Of a DNA stretch of 64,000 nt, positions 19,474 to 28,117 are shown piece after piece; position 1 is the stretch's first letter; every line of letters begins with the position of its first letter. A program made the position numbers and the translations under genes. Below the pieces are notes generated by a model, which did not search any database, was not told the origin of the DNA, and saw only the letters and a list, made by a program, of their open reading frames with translations. Source of the stretch: Synoicihabitans lomoniglobus (lineage in GTDB: Bacteria; Verrucomicrobiota; Verrucomicrobiia; Opitutales; Opitutaceae); contig NZ_CP119075.1 of assembly GCF_029023725.1 (NCBI RefSeq), forward strand, positions 677,501 through 741,500. Reading direction: 5' to 3'.

Positions 19474-21666
19474 TTAGCGCAGGAACGCTTCGTGCAGGCC
19501 GCCGTCGACGGTCACGATTTGACCGGTGGTCTTGCTGAGGCGTTCGCTCACGAGGAGGAAGTAGGCCTCGGCTTGATCGGCCGGCGTGATGGGCGATTTG
19601 GTGAGCGTGCGGTCGGCGTAGAACTGGGCGAGTTTGGTGACCAGGGACTCGGTCTCCTCATCGTCGGTGTAGGCGATGTCGTATTTCGCGAGCGAACCGA
19701 TAACCCGGTCGCGGGGGAACATGGCCGAGCCCTTGACGACGGTCGCGGGAGCGACGCCGTTGACGCGCACGAGCGGAGACAACTCGATGGCGAGTTCGCG
19801 AACCAAATGGTTCGCCGCGGCTTTGGACGTGTCGTAGGCGAGCGAGCCTTTTTTGGCCACGGCGGCGTTGGCGGATGTCGTGAGCACGAGGTTGCCGCGC
19901 AGACCCTGAGCCCGCCAGGACTTGGCGGCTTCGTCGGCGACGAGGTAGCCGCCGGTGACGTTGATACCGAAGGTGAGCGCCCACTTGTCGTCGGGAATGT
20001 GTCCGGTGGTGTCGGCAGGGACGAAGATGCCGGCGGTGACGCAGATGTGATCGAAACCGCCGTAAGCGAGCGCGACCTGATCGAGCATGGCGCGGATGCT
20101 GGCGCGATCGGTGACGTTGGCGGCGAGGCCGATGGCCGGACCGCAGCCGGAGATGCCCGAGCCCGCGACCCCGATGCCTTGACCGTATTGGTCGGTGATC
20201 TCTTTGGCGGTGGCTTCGGCGGCGGCGAGATTGAGGTCAACGCAGACGACGTGCGCACCGTCCTTGACGAGGCGCAGAGCTGTTTCCTTGCCGATACCGG
20301 AACCGGCGCCGACAACGATGATGACTTGGCGGGCGAGCTCCTGCTCGGCGGGCATGCGCTTGAGTTTGGCCTCTTCGAGCAACCAGTATTCGATGTCGAA
20401 AGCTTCCTGTTGCGGCAGCGCGATGTAGGTGTCGATGGCCTCGGCACCGCGCATGACTTCGACGGCGCAGTTGTAGAATTCGGCGGTGACGCGGCTCTCG
20501 GATTTGCTCTTGCCCCAGGCGATCATGCCGATGCCGGGAATGAGCACGACGGTCGGGTTGGCGTCGCGCATGGCGGGCGAATTGTCGTGGCGGCAGGCCT
20601 GGTAGTAGGCGGCGTAGTCGAGGCGATATTGTGCGAGGCCGTCGGTGAGTTTGGTTTTGAGAGCGTCGAGGTCCTCGGTCTGCGGATTCCAATCCACGTA
20701 GAGCGGTTTGATCTTGGTGCGCAGGAAGTGGTCGGGGCAGGACGTGCCGAGCTCGGCGAGACGCGGAGCGTCGGCGGAGTTGACGAAGCGTAGGATCTTG
20801 GCGTCGTCCTGGACGGTGCCGATGAGGCGCTTTTGTTGTGAAACTTGTCCGCGTAGCCATGGCAGGATGGCGGCGAGGGTGGCGTGACGATCGGCTTCGG
20901 GCAGCGTCTCGAACTTCTGGCCACCAAAGGCGGCGGCGTCACCGCCCTTGGCCTCGTATCTTTCCTCGATGAAAGCGGCGGCTTGTTCGATGAGATCGAG
21001 GGTGCGGGTGTAGCAGGCCTTCTCGTCGTCGTCCCACGAGATGAAACCGTGCTGGCCCATCATGATGGCCTTCACGTCGGGTTGTTTTTCCGAAATCTCC
21101 TGCATGGCGAGACCGAGTTCGAAGCCGGGACGCATCCACGGCACGTAAGCCATGGCGCCACCGAAAATTTCCTGCGTGAGCTCCTCGCAACGCGCGCTCG
21201 CCGCGACGGCGATGACGGCATTGGGGTGCATGTGGTCGATGTGTTTGCCGGGCAGAAAACTGTGCAACGGCGTATCGATGGAGGACGGACGCGGGTTCAG
21301 GTTGAACGTCGTGTGCGCCTGCATGGCGACCATGGCGTCCTCGCCGGGATTTTTGAGACCTTTGTCGGGACGAGCGGCGTAGACGCGCTGCAACTCGATC
21401 ATGCGTGATTGGTAAAGGGAGGAGAAGTTGGCGCGCTTCGACGTGCGCAGATCGCCGCCGGAGCCCTTGACCCACAGGACCTCGACCTCTTCGCCGGAGA
21501 TGGGATCGGTTTCGATCAACTTGGACGACGTGTTGCCGCCGCCGGTGTTGGTGATGCGCTGGTCGTCGCCGAGGATGTTGGAGCGGTAGACGAGGCGGTC
21601 GACAGGATCGAGCGACGCGGCTTTGGCGTCGTCCCAAGAGAAGGTAACGTGCTGGTAGGTGGACAT
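19474..21666 (-). CDS. rhaEW: Fused L-rhamnulose-1-phosphate aldolase / L-lactaldehyde dehydrogenase
   Basis: 730 residues in two parts. Residues about 1-420 are a class II aldolase/adducin domain (ITNTGGGNTSSK, VKGSGGDL, zinc-site HMHPNAVI and GQHGF). Residues about 445-730 are a short-chain dehydrogenase with VVGAGSGIGK near 455 and the catalytic YDTSK near 610. The aldolase cleaves rhamnulose-1-phosphate to DHAP and L-lactaldehyde; the SDR half oxidises the latter to L-lactate. The fusion is known from B. subtilis RhaEW (YuxG) and many other bacteria. It is slightly longer than the usual roughly 690-700 residues, with an insert of about 15-20 residues (GIGVAGSGISGCGPAIG) in the SDR half. 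First gene of the minus-strand rha unit, divergent from the AraC regulator. Confidence 0.95.
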   Translation of the reverse strand: MSTYQHVTFSWDDAKAASLDPVDRLVYRSNILGDDQRITNTGGGNTSSKLIETDPISGEEVEVLWVKGSGGDLRTSKRANFSSLYQSRMIELQRVYAARPDKGLKNPGEDAMVAMQAHTTFNLNPRPSSIDTPLHSFLPGKHIDHMHPNAVIAVAASARCEELTQEIFGGAMAYVPWMRPGFELGLAMQEISEKQPDVKAIMMGQHGFISWDDDEKACYTRTLDLIEQAAAFIEERYEAKGGDAAAFGGQKFETLPEADRHATLAAILPWLRGQVSQQKRLIGTVQDDAKILRFVNSADAPRLAELGTSCPDHFLRTKIKPLYVDWNPQTEDLDALKTKLTDGLAQYRLDYAAYYQACRHDNSPAMRDANPTVVLIPGIGMIAWGKSKSESRVTAEFYNCAVEVMRGAEAIDTYIALPQQEAFDIEYWLLEEAKLKRMPAEQELARQVIIVVGAGSGIGKETALRLVKDGAHVVCVDLNLAAAEATAKEITDQYGQGIGVAGSGISGCGPAIGLAANVTDRASIRAMLDQVALAYGGFDHICVTAGIFVPADTTGHIPDDKWALTFGINVTGGYLVADEAAKSWRAQGLRGNLVLTTSANAAVAKKGSLAYDTSKAAANHLVRELAIELSPLVRVNGVAPATVVKGSAMFPRDRVIGSLAKYDIAYTDDEETESLVTKLAQFYADRTLTKSPITPADQAEAYFLLVSERLSKTTGQIVTVDGGLHEAFLR

Positions 21667-21741
21667 GGGAAAAAGGAGGTTTTGAACCGTGGGTAGAGCG
21701 AAAGGGAGCGGTGAGTATAGCGGAAACGGACGTTGATCTGA

Positions 21742-22662
21742 ATGCGTAGTCTGATCAAAAACATACAGATTATGTCCGAATCGCCCGACTTTGCCCGGTA
21801 TCTGCCTTCATCACCGATGACGCAGGCATGGGGCGTGGCGGTGACGGGCGGCGGCATACAGGTCGTGGCCCCGGGGGAAACCTATCCGCCAGCGGGGCAT
21901 CCGTCGGATCACGTGTTTCGGTGGGAAAGCGGTCGGGTGCTGGGATCGTTGCAACTCGTGTTGGTGCGCACCGGACGAGGCAGCTTTGAATCGAGGCGCA
22001 CGGGCGTGCAAACGGTGCGGCCCGGAGACGTGTTGATTCTGCCGCCGCACGCGTGGCATCGCTACAGTCCCGAACCGACGACGGGCTGGGAAGAATGGTG
22101 GATCGAGTTGGAAGGTCCGGTGGTGACCCAACTCGAGGAGACGGGAGTGCTCGGTCGTGATGCGCGGATGGTGCGACCGTCCCGAGCCGCCGATTTGGAG
22201 GTGGTGTGGCGACAGATTCACCGACGGTTGGCGAGTGAGCAGGCGTCGTCGCATGACCCGGAACGCGGAGCGCTCGGCTTGCAGGCGCTCACCCTGGTGA
22301 TGGAGCGCGATGCGTTCGAAACGGCGGACGAGCAACGCGTCGGTTGGGTGGGTCAAGCCGAGCACGAACTGGCGGCGGATTTGCGGAATCCGCCCGGGGC
22401 GGAGGAACTCGCGCGTCGGCTCGGGGTTTCTTACACGCATTTCCGGCGGGAGTTTAAACGGGCGACCGGCATGGCCCCGCACCGTTATTTGTCGCGACTG
22501 CGGCTGACGCAGGCGCGACGCATGTTGGGATCGGGGCGGGTGACGCTGGACCACGTGGCCGACCGGCTGGGTTACAGCTCGGCGTTTCATTTGTCGGCGG
22601 CGTTCAAGCGCGAGTTTGGGATGTCGCCGCGCGACTGGCGCACGCGCGCCACGAACGCCTAA
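21742..22662 (+). CDS. AraC-family regulator, probable L-rhamnose operon activator
   Basis: 306 residues from ATG 21742 (ATG 21772 is an alternative). The N-terminal half is a cupin-like effector domain (VLVRTGRGSFES, VRPGDVLILPPHAWHRY). The C-terminal 100 residues hold two AraC helix-turn-helix motifs (AEELARRLGVSYTHFRREFKRATG and LDHVADRLGYSSAFHLSAAFKREFG). It is divergent from the aldolase gene across 75 bases and precedes the ABC importer, an arrangement typical of a pathway-specific sugar activator. The effector, rhamnose or a pathway intermediate, is inferred from context. I could not pick out its operators with confidence. Confidence 0.9.
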   Translation: MRSLIKNIQIMSESPDFARYLPSSPMTQAWGVAVTGGGIQVVAPGETYPPAGHPSDHVFRWESGRVLGSLQLVLVRTGRGSFESRRTGVQTVRPGDVLILPPHAWHRYSPEPTTGWEEWWIELEGPVVTQLEETGVLGRDARMVRPSRAADLEVVWRQIHRRLASEQASSHDPERGALGLQALTLVMERDAFETADEQRVGWVGQAEHELAADLRNPPGAEELARRLGVSYTHFRREFKRATGMAPHRYLSRLRLTQARRMLGSGRVTLDHVADRLGYSSAFHLSAAFKREFGMSPRDWRTRATNA

Positions 22663-22782
22663 GCCGGGGGCAGTCGCGTGGCGGATTCGGACGATCCGAA
22701 CAGGTTTGTGGCGTGATTTCCGGCGCGATGAAGATTGAAGGTGTCTGGCCGGTTGTCACCGCGATGGTTTTTTGCATGGCTG

Positions 22783-24360
22783 ATGGCTTCACCCCTTCGC
22801 CGGGAAAATGACCGGCCCACGTTTTACCCCGTCCCTTCATTGAGTTCCCCTCCGCTTTCGCTTCATGGTATCAGCAAGTCCTTCGGGGCGGTGCGGGCTT
22901 TGTCGGGTTTGGACTTCGAGTTGGCGGAAGGGGAAGTGCATGCGGTGCTGGGCGAAAACGGGGCGGGCAAAAGCACGTTGATCAAACTGATTACCGGAGC
23001 CTTGGAGCCGAGCGCGGGAACGATTGAAATTTTTGGCGACGCGGAGTCGCGACTGACGCCGCAAGCCGCGCGGGCGAAGGGCGTGGCGTGCATTTATCAG
23101 CAACCCGCGCTGTTTCCGGATCTGTCGGTGGCCGAGAACATCGGCTTGCGGCTGGAGGAAACGCGCGGAGGCGCACGCGTGGCCTGGCGAGCGCGGGAGG
23201 AACGGGCGGCGGTGTTGTTGGCCAAGTGTGGGGCGCGGATCGATCCGCGAACGGAAGTCCGCGAACTCTCGATGCCGGAGCAACAGTTGGTCGAGATCGC
23301 CTGTGCGATCGGAGCGGAGGCGCGGATTGTGATCATGGATGAACCGACGGCGTCGCTGACGCGGTCGGAGCAAGAGCGATTGTTTGCCATCGTGCGGGAG
23401 TTCAAAGCGAGCGGGCGCAGTGTGATTTATATCTCCCACCGGTTGGAGGAAGTGTTTGCACTCGCTGATCGGGTGACGGTGTTGCGAGACGGCACGAGCG
23501 TCGGCACCCATGCCATCACGGATCTCGATGAAGCGTCGGCGATCGCGTTGATGGTCGGTCGCGAAGTGGAACTGACGGTGCCGCGGGGCGCGGTCGACGG
23601 CGATGGGCCCGATCACACGGTGTTGGCGTTGACCGGAGTCGGTTGCACGGCGTCGGGCGTGCGCGAGGTTACCCTGGATGTGGGGGCGGGTGAGGTGATG
23701 GGCTTGGCGGGACTGGTGGGAGCGGGGCGCACGGAGCTGGCCCGGATATTGTTTGGGCTCACTCCGGCGGACGCGGGTCGCATTTGCTTGGACGGAGCGG
23801 AGATTCTGCCGCGCAGTCCGGCCGAAGCGATGGCCCATGGGATCGCTTACGTGCCGGAGGACCGGCGGCAGCACGGCGTGGTGCTGGAGTTGCCGATCGC
23901 GCAGAACGTTTCGTTGGCATCGTTTGGGCGGCTCTTTCGCGGGGGCTGGCTCAATGCGACTAGGGAACGCCAGTTGGGCCGTGACTACATTGACCGGTTG
24001 GCGGTGAAAACGACCGGACCGGATGCGTTGGCGGGGAGCTTGAGCGGGGGCAATCAGCAGAAGGTGGCGCTGGCGCGATGGCTGGCCACGGCGCCGCGGT
24101 TATTGATTTTGGATGAACCGACTCAAGGCGTGGATGTGGGCGCGAAGGGCGAGATTCATCGGTTGATTCGAGAGCAGGCCGACGCGGGCATGGCGGTGCT
24201 CATGATTTCGAGTGACCTACCGGAAGTGTTGGCGGTGAGCGATCGCATCGGCGTGATGCGGGGCGGGCGCTTGGCGGGCATATTGCCCGGTGGCAGCAGT
24301 GCCGAGCATGTGATGGGTATGGCGTTGGGCCGCGACAAAAACGGGGAGACGGCGGCATGA
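22783..24360 (+). CDS. rhaT: L-rhamnose ABC importer, ATP-binding protein
   Basis: 525 residues from ATG 22783; the frame opens further upstream at TTG 22735, which adds no conserved sequence. Two ABC domains in tandem, as in ribose/rhamnose-class importers: first copy with GENGAGKST, signature LSMPEQQ and IVIMDEPTASLT; second with the usual degenerate Walker A (GLVGAGRTE), signature LSGGNQQK and LLILDEPTQGVD. It powers uptake through the two permeases that follow. It overlaps the next gene by 4 bases (ATGA). The symbol follows the rhizobial RhaTPQS system; the substrate is assigned from the adjacent rhamnose enzymes and regulator. Confidence 0.9.
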   Translation: MASPLRRENDRPTFYPVPSLSSPPLSLHGISKSFGAVRALSGLDFELAEGEVHAVLGENGAGKSTLIKLITGALEPSAGTIEIFGDAESRLTPQAARAKGVACIYQQPALFPDLSVAENIGLRLEETRGGARVAWRAREERAAVLLAKCGARIDPRTEVRELSMPEQQLVEIACAIGAEARIVIMDEPTASLTRSEQERLFAIVREFKASGRSVIYISHRLEEVFALADRVTVLRDGTSVGTHAITDLDEASAIALMVGREVELTVPRGAVDGDGPDHTVLALTGVGCTASGVREVTLDVGAGEVMGLAGLVGAGRTELARILFGLTPADAGRICLDGAEILPRSPAEAMAHGIAYVPEDRRQHGVVLELPIAQNVSLASFGRLFRGGWLNATRERQLGRDYIDRLAVKTTGPDALAGSLSGGNQQKVALARWLATAPRLLILDEPTQGVDVGAKGEIHRLIREQADAGMAVLMISSDLPEVLAVSDRIGVMRGGRLAGILPGGSSAEHVMGMALGRDKNGETAA

Positions 24361-25310
24361 AGCAGTGGGGACGAACCGGATGGCTGCTCGCCGTGGTGGG
24401 TGTGGTGTTGCTGGCGATGGCGATTATGGCGCCGGGCTTTTACGAGCCGCAGCCGCTGTTGTCGTTGTTCACGCGTAAGGCGCCGTTGTTGGTGATGGTG
24501 ACGGGCATGACGCTGGTGATCCTGACCCGGCAGATCGATATTTCGGTGGGATCGGTGTTCTCAGTGGCGGGGGTGGTGGCGGCGATCGCGGCGGCGGCGG
24601 GTTGGCCGTTGCCACTGGTATTCGCGGCGGCGATGGCGAGCGGGGCGTTGCTCGGCGCGTGCAACGCGGTGTTGGTGGCGGGGCTCGGGCTGCCGTCGAT
24701 CGTGGTGACGTTGGCCATGATGGTCGCGGTGCGCCAGGGATTGAACCTCGGCCGGCAAGGACGGTTCGTGGAATTACCCGAAGGCGTGCAGTGGTTTGGC
24801 TGGGGCCAATTGACCGGACAGGTGGTGGTATTGGCGATCGCGGTGGTGGTGACGGTGACCGTAGCGTGGGGGCTGCGGCATCTGGCGGTGGGGCGCTGGG
24901 TTTATGCGGTGGGATCGGACGCGGAGGCGGCCCGACTCGCGGGGATTCGGCCGCGACGCGTGACGTTTGGCGCGTTGGTGGCGATGGGCATGTTCGCGGG
25001 ATTGGCGGCGGCGTTGAACATGGTGCAATCGCCGCAGCTGCAGCCGTCGTCGGGCACGGGGTTTGAGTTGGAAGTAATCGCGGCGGTGGTCGTGGGCGGG
25101 GTGGCTATTTCGGGCGGGCGGGGTCGACTCAGCGGGGCGTGTGTCGGTTTGGTTTTGCTCATGTTGGTGGCGCCGGCGCTGACGCATCTGCGCGTGCCGG
25201 CCTATTGGGAAAAAGCGATTCAGGGCGCGGTGATTTTGGCGGCGGCGTGGTCGGAGCGGGAGCGTAAAAAAGTCGCCGCGGTGGCGGTTGCGGAAGGGCC
25301 CGCCGCATGA
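24357..25310 (+). CDS. rhaP: L-rhamnose ABC importer permease 1
   Basis: 317 residues, eight to ten hydrophobic helices, of the BPD_transp_2/RbsC family: LVMVTGMTLVILTRQIDISVGS near residue 40-60 and AVVVGGVAISGGRG near 245 are the hallmark segments. It forms the inner-membrane channel with the next gene's product. Start and stop both overlap neighbours by 4 bases, so the four importer genes are tightly coupled. Confidence 0.9.
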   Translation: MKQWGRTGWLLAVVGVVLLAMAIMAPGFYEPQPLLSLFTRKAPLLVMVTGMTLVILTRQIDISVGSVFSVAGVVAAIAAAAGWPLPLVFAAAMASGALLGACNAVLVAGLGLPSIVVTLAMMVAVRQGLNLGRQGRFVELPEGVQWFGWGQLTGQVVVLAIAVVVTVTVAWGLRHLAVGRWVYAVGSDAEAARLAGIRPRRVTFGALVAMGMFAGLAAALNMVQSPQLQPSSGTGFELEVIAAVVVGGVAISGGRGRLSGACVGLVLLMLVAPALTHLRVPAYWEKAIQGAVILAAAWSERERKKVAAVAVAEGPAA

Positions 25311-26326
25311 GCGAAGTGAAATCAAATTGGCGGGCCTGGCTGGCCCGGCCGGAAACGATATTGGCGATTCTATTGGTGGTGGAGTGGCTGTTGTTTTGGC
25401 ACTTTGGCACCACGACCAACCGGCGTGGTGTGGTGGTCGGTTTTGGCACGATGGATCGCCAGTTCGACCTGTTGCGGCATTCGTGCGAAATCGGTCTGTT
25501 GGCGTTGGCGCTGACGCCGGTGATTTTGACGGGAGGAATCGATTTATCGGTGGGGTCGCTGTTGGGGCTATGTGCGGTGGTGTTTGGTGGGTTGTGGCAG
25601 AGCTTTGGCTTGCCGGTGGGCGTGGCCGCACTGGCGACCGTGGCGGTGGGCGGGGTGGCGGGCGGCATCAATGCGGGGCTGGTGGCGAAGGTGAGGTTGC
25701 CGCCGCTGATTGTGACGTTGGGCACCTATTCGTTGTTTCGAGGGGTGGCTGAGGGCATGACGCAGGGCTCGGCCACCTACACGGGGTTTCCGGCGGGATT
25801 TCTGGCACTGGGGCAGGGACGTTGGCTGGGCGTGCCCACGCAATTGTGGTTGTTCGCAGTAGTGGCGCTATTGGTCTGGCTGCAGGTGCATCGCACTACG
25901 TTGGGGCGGGTTTGGCGCGCGGTGGGATTTGCGCCCGAAGGCGCACGCTACGCGGGGCTGCGCGTGGGGCGGGTGACGGCCTGGGCCTATGTGATGGCAG
26001 GCATGATCGCGGGGCTTGCGGCGGTGATTTACACGGCACGGCTCGGGCAGGCGCGGGCGGATGCGGGCACGGGCTACGAACTCTTTGCGATCACGGCGGT
26101 CGTGTTGGGCGGCACGAGTATCTTTGGCGGGCGGGGTGGCGTGGTGGGCACCTTGCTGGGCGTGGCGGCGATCGCAGTGTTGAAGAGTGGACTCGCGACG
26201 CTGCCGATTGTGGTCAAAATGAACGCGGCTGAAGAAATTTCCGGCCTCCTCACCGGTGCGTTGTTGATCGCGGCCTTGGCGGCCGGAGCAGTGCCGCGCT
26301 GGTGGAAATCCCGCGTGACCTCCTGA
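25307..26326 (+). CDS. rhaQ: L-rhamnose ABC importer permease 2
   Basis: 339 residues, same permease family as the preceding gene (VILTGGIDLSVGSLLGL, VVLGGTSIFGGRG) and a paralogue of it. With RhaP it makes a heterodimeric channel served by RhaT. The start overlaps rhaP by 4 bases; the binding-protein gene follows after 9 bases. Confidence 0.9.
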   Translation: MSEVKSNWRAWLARPETILAILLVVEWLLFWHFGTTTNRRGVVVGFGTMDRQFDLLRHSCEIGLLALALTPVILTGGIDLSVGSLLGLCAVVFGGLWQSFGLPVGVAALATVAVGGVAGGINAGLVAKVRLPPLIVTLGTYSLFRGVAEGMTQGSATYTGFPAGFLALGQGRWLGVPTQLWLFAVVALLVWLQVHRTTLGRVWRAVGFAPEGARYAGLRVGRVTAWAYVMAGMIAGLAAVIYTARLGQARADAGTGYELFAITAVVLGGTSIFGGRGGVVGTLLGVAAIAVLKSGLATLPIVVKMNAAEEISGLLTGALLIAALAAGAVPRWWKSRVTS

Positions 26327-26335
26327 ATTTATTTA

Positions 26336-27325
26336 ATGATGAAAACTCCCCGAATTCCCCTGTTTCGATTTCTGATGGTATGGCTGCTGGGCGCGACGAT
26401 CGCTTCGGCGGCGGACCAGCAACTGTTGGTCGCCATGTTGCCGAAGGCGAAAGGCAACGCCTACTTCCTGTCTTGCAAAGAAGGGGCGGATCGCGCGGCG
26501 GCGGAGCTCGGGGTCGAGCTGCTCTTTGATGGGCCGACCGAGACGAACGCGGCCAAGCAAAATGAGATTGTGGAGAACTGGATCACTTACGGCGTCGACG
26601 TGATTGCGGTGGCGGCGGAGAACAAGGAAGGCCTTTCCACGGCACTGCGACGGGCGCAGCGCGATGGCATTCCGGTGGTGACCTACGATGCGGACGCGTT
26701 GCCGGATGCGCGGTCGTTTTTTGTGAACCAGGCCACGCCGCAGGGGATCGGTTACAAGTTGATGGACGAAGCGGCGCGGATTTGTGGTGAGGAAGGGGAG
26801 TTCGCCATCATCACGGCGACGTTGACGGCGGCGAACCAACGCGAATGGCAGCGGCACGTGGAGGCGCGGCTGGCGGAACGTTATCCCAAGATGAAACTGG
26901 TGGCGGTGCGACCGAGCGACGATTTGAAGGATCGTGCGCAAAGCGAGGCGACGGCGTTGATGAGCGCGCATCCAAATTTGAAGCTGTTGATGGCGCTGTG
27001 CTCACCGGCGGTGCCGGGAGCGGCGGAAGCAGTGAAACAGTCGGGCAAGACCGGAAAAGTGAAGGTCATCGGGCTCGGACTCCCCAGTGAGAATCGACGC
27101 TATGTCCATGAAGGTGTCACGGAGGGCGTGGTGTTGTGGAACACGGTGGATCTCGGATACCTCGCGATTCAGACGGCTGTCGGCGTGGCGCGCGGCACGC
27201 TGAAGCCCGGGGCGACGACCTTTGACGCGGGTGACTTGGGGCAGGTCGAAGTCGCGGGTGACAACGTGTTGCTCGGGGAACCGTTCCTGTTTACGGCCGA
27301 CAACATCGACGACTTCGATTTCTGA
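26336..27325 (+). CDS. rhaS: L-rhamnose ABC importer, periplasmic binding protein
   Basis: 329 residues with a signal peptide (positively charged start, hydrophobic core to about residue 24, cleavage near SA-AD). The mature part is a periplasmic-binding-protein-I fold of the RbsB type: AMLPKAKGNAYFLSCKEGADRAAAELG, DVIAVAAEN, VVTYDADA, and a C-terminal GQVEV-F region as in RhaS/AraF-like proteins. It captures the sugar and delivers it to RhaPQ. Unlike many ABC loci the binding protein comes last. A rhamnose mutarotase (RhaU), which accompanies rhizobial RhaSTPQ, is absent here. Confidence 0.88.
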   Translation: MMKTPRIPLFRFLMVWLLGATIASAADQQLLVAMLPKAKGNAYFLSCKEGADRAAAELGVELLFDGPTETNAAKQNEIVENWITYGVDVIAVAAENKEGLSTALRRAQRDGIPVVTYDADALPDARSFFVNQATPQGIGYKLMDEAARICGEEGEFAIITATLTAANQREWQRHVEARLAERYPKMKLVAVRPSDDLKDRAQSEATALMSAHPNLKLLMALCSPAVPGAAEAVKQSGKTGKVKVIGLGLPSENRRYVHEGVTEGVVLWNTVDLGYLAIQTAVGVARGTLKPGATTFDAGDLGQVEVAGDNVLLGEPFLFTADNIDDFDF

Positions 27326-27340
27326 GCGGTCCCGATAGAG

Positions 27341-27426
27341 TGGTGCCCTGGGCCGGACTCGAACCGGCACGGCCTTACGGCCAGGAGATTTTAAGTCTCC
27401 GGTGTCTACCATTCCACCACCAGGGC
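27341..27426 (-). tRNA. tRNA-Leu (anticodon UAA)
   Basis: On the minus strand this reads as an 86-base class II tRNA: acceptor gccctgg pairing with the 3' ccagggc, discriminator A and an encoded CCA end (27341-27343), D arm with ggtagac, anticodon stem-loop with cttaaaa (anticodon TAA), a long variable arm (tggccgtaaggcc) as expected for Leu, and the T arm ggttcgagtcc. It lies antisense in the gap between rhaS and nadD. Confidence 0.96.
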
Positions 27427-27529
27427 GTTGTTGGAGCGGAACGTTCTCGAACGGTTTCGCCGTCGTCAACGTCATGGTGGGCTTAAAACCAACCTTGCGG
27501 CGCGTCATCGCCGGGCACAGGAACGGCGC

Positions 27530-28117
27530 GTGAAAATAGGACTCATGGGTGGAAGCTTCGATCCGGTGCACTTCGGGCATTTGGTCGCGGCGCAAGATGC
27601 GATGGAGCAACACCGGCTCGATCGCGTGATCCTGTTGCCGGCGGCGCAAGCGCCGCTCAAAGCCCACGAGGTTTTCACGTCGGGGGAGCACCGGGTGGCG
27701 ATGTTGCGGGCGGCGGTGGACTGGGACCACCGGTTCGAGGTGTCCGATTTCGAGGTGAGCCAGGGCGGGGTGAGCTATACGATCGAAACGGTGCGGCACT
27801 TCCGGAAGCAATTTCCGGCGGACGAGCTCTATTGGATCATGGGCGGCGATCAATTGCCCAAACTCGACCAATGGCGTGACATCGCGGAGTTGGCGGAACT
27901 GACCGAATTCATCTTCCTCGAACGTCCGGGACATCCGGCCAAAACGGCACCGGCCATCCCCGGTTTGCGGCTGCATCGCTGCGACGGCCACTTGATTGAA
28001 ATCAGCTCCACGGAGCTGCGGGAGCGGATTTTGCGCGGGTTGTCCCTCGACTATTTCGTGCCGCATAACGCGATTGTGTATATCCACGAGCATGCGTTGT
28101 ATGGGCGGAAAGACTAA
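27530..28117 (+). CDS. nadD: Nicotinate-nucleotide adenylyltransferase
   Basis: 195 residues from GTG 27530, preceded by agga about 8 bases upstream; the frame opens to 27428 but the extra N-terminus is not family-like. Motifs: GGSFDPVHFGHL with the nucleotidyltransferase HxGH, WIMGGDQL, and ISSTELR near the C-terminus. It makes nicotinate adenine dinucleotide from nicotinate mononucleotide and ATP in NAD synthesis. The stop abuts the rsfS ATG directly, the classic nadD-rsfS pair. Confidence 0.95.
   Translation: MKIGLMGGSFDPVHFGHLVAAQDAMEQHRLDRVILLPAAQAPLKAHEVFTSGEHRVAMLRAAVDWDHRFEVSDFEVSQGGVSYTIETVRHFRKQFPADELYWIMGGDQLPKLDQWRDIAELAELTEFIFLERPGHPAKTAPAIPGLRLHRCDGHLIEISSTELRERILRGLSLDYFVPHNAIVYIHEHALYGRKD

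Noticed and set aside
19492-20793. Plus-strand open frame (433 codons) opposite the aldolase/dehydrogenase
   Set aside because: Antisense of well-conserved aldolase and SDR motifs.
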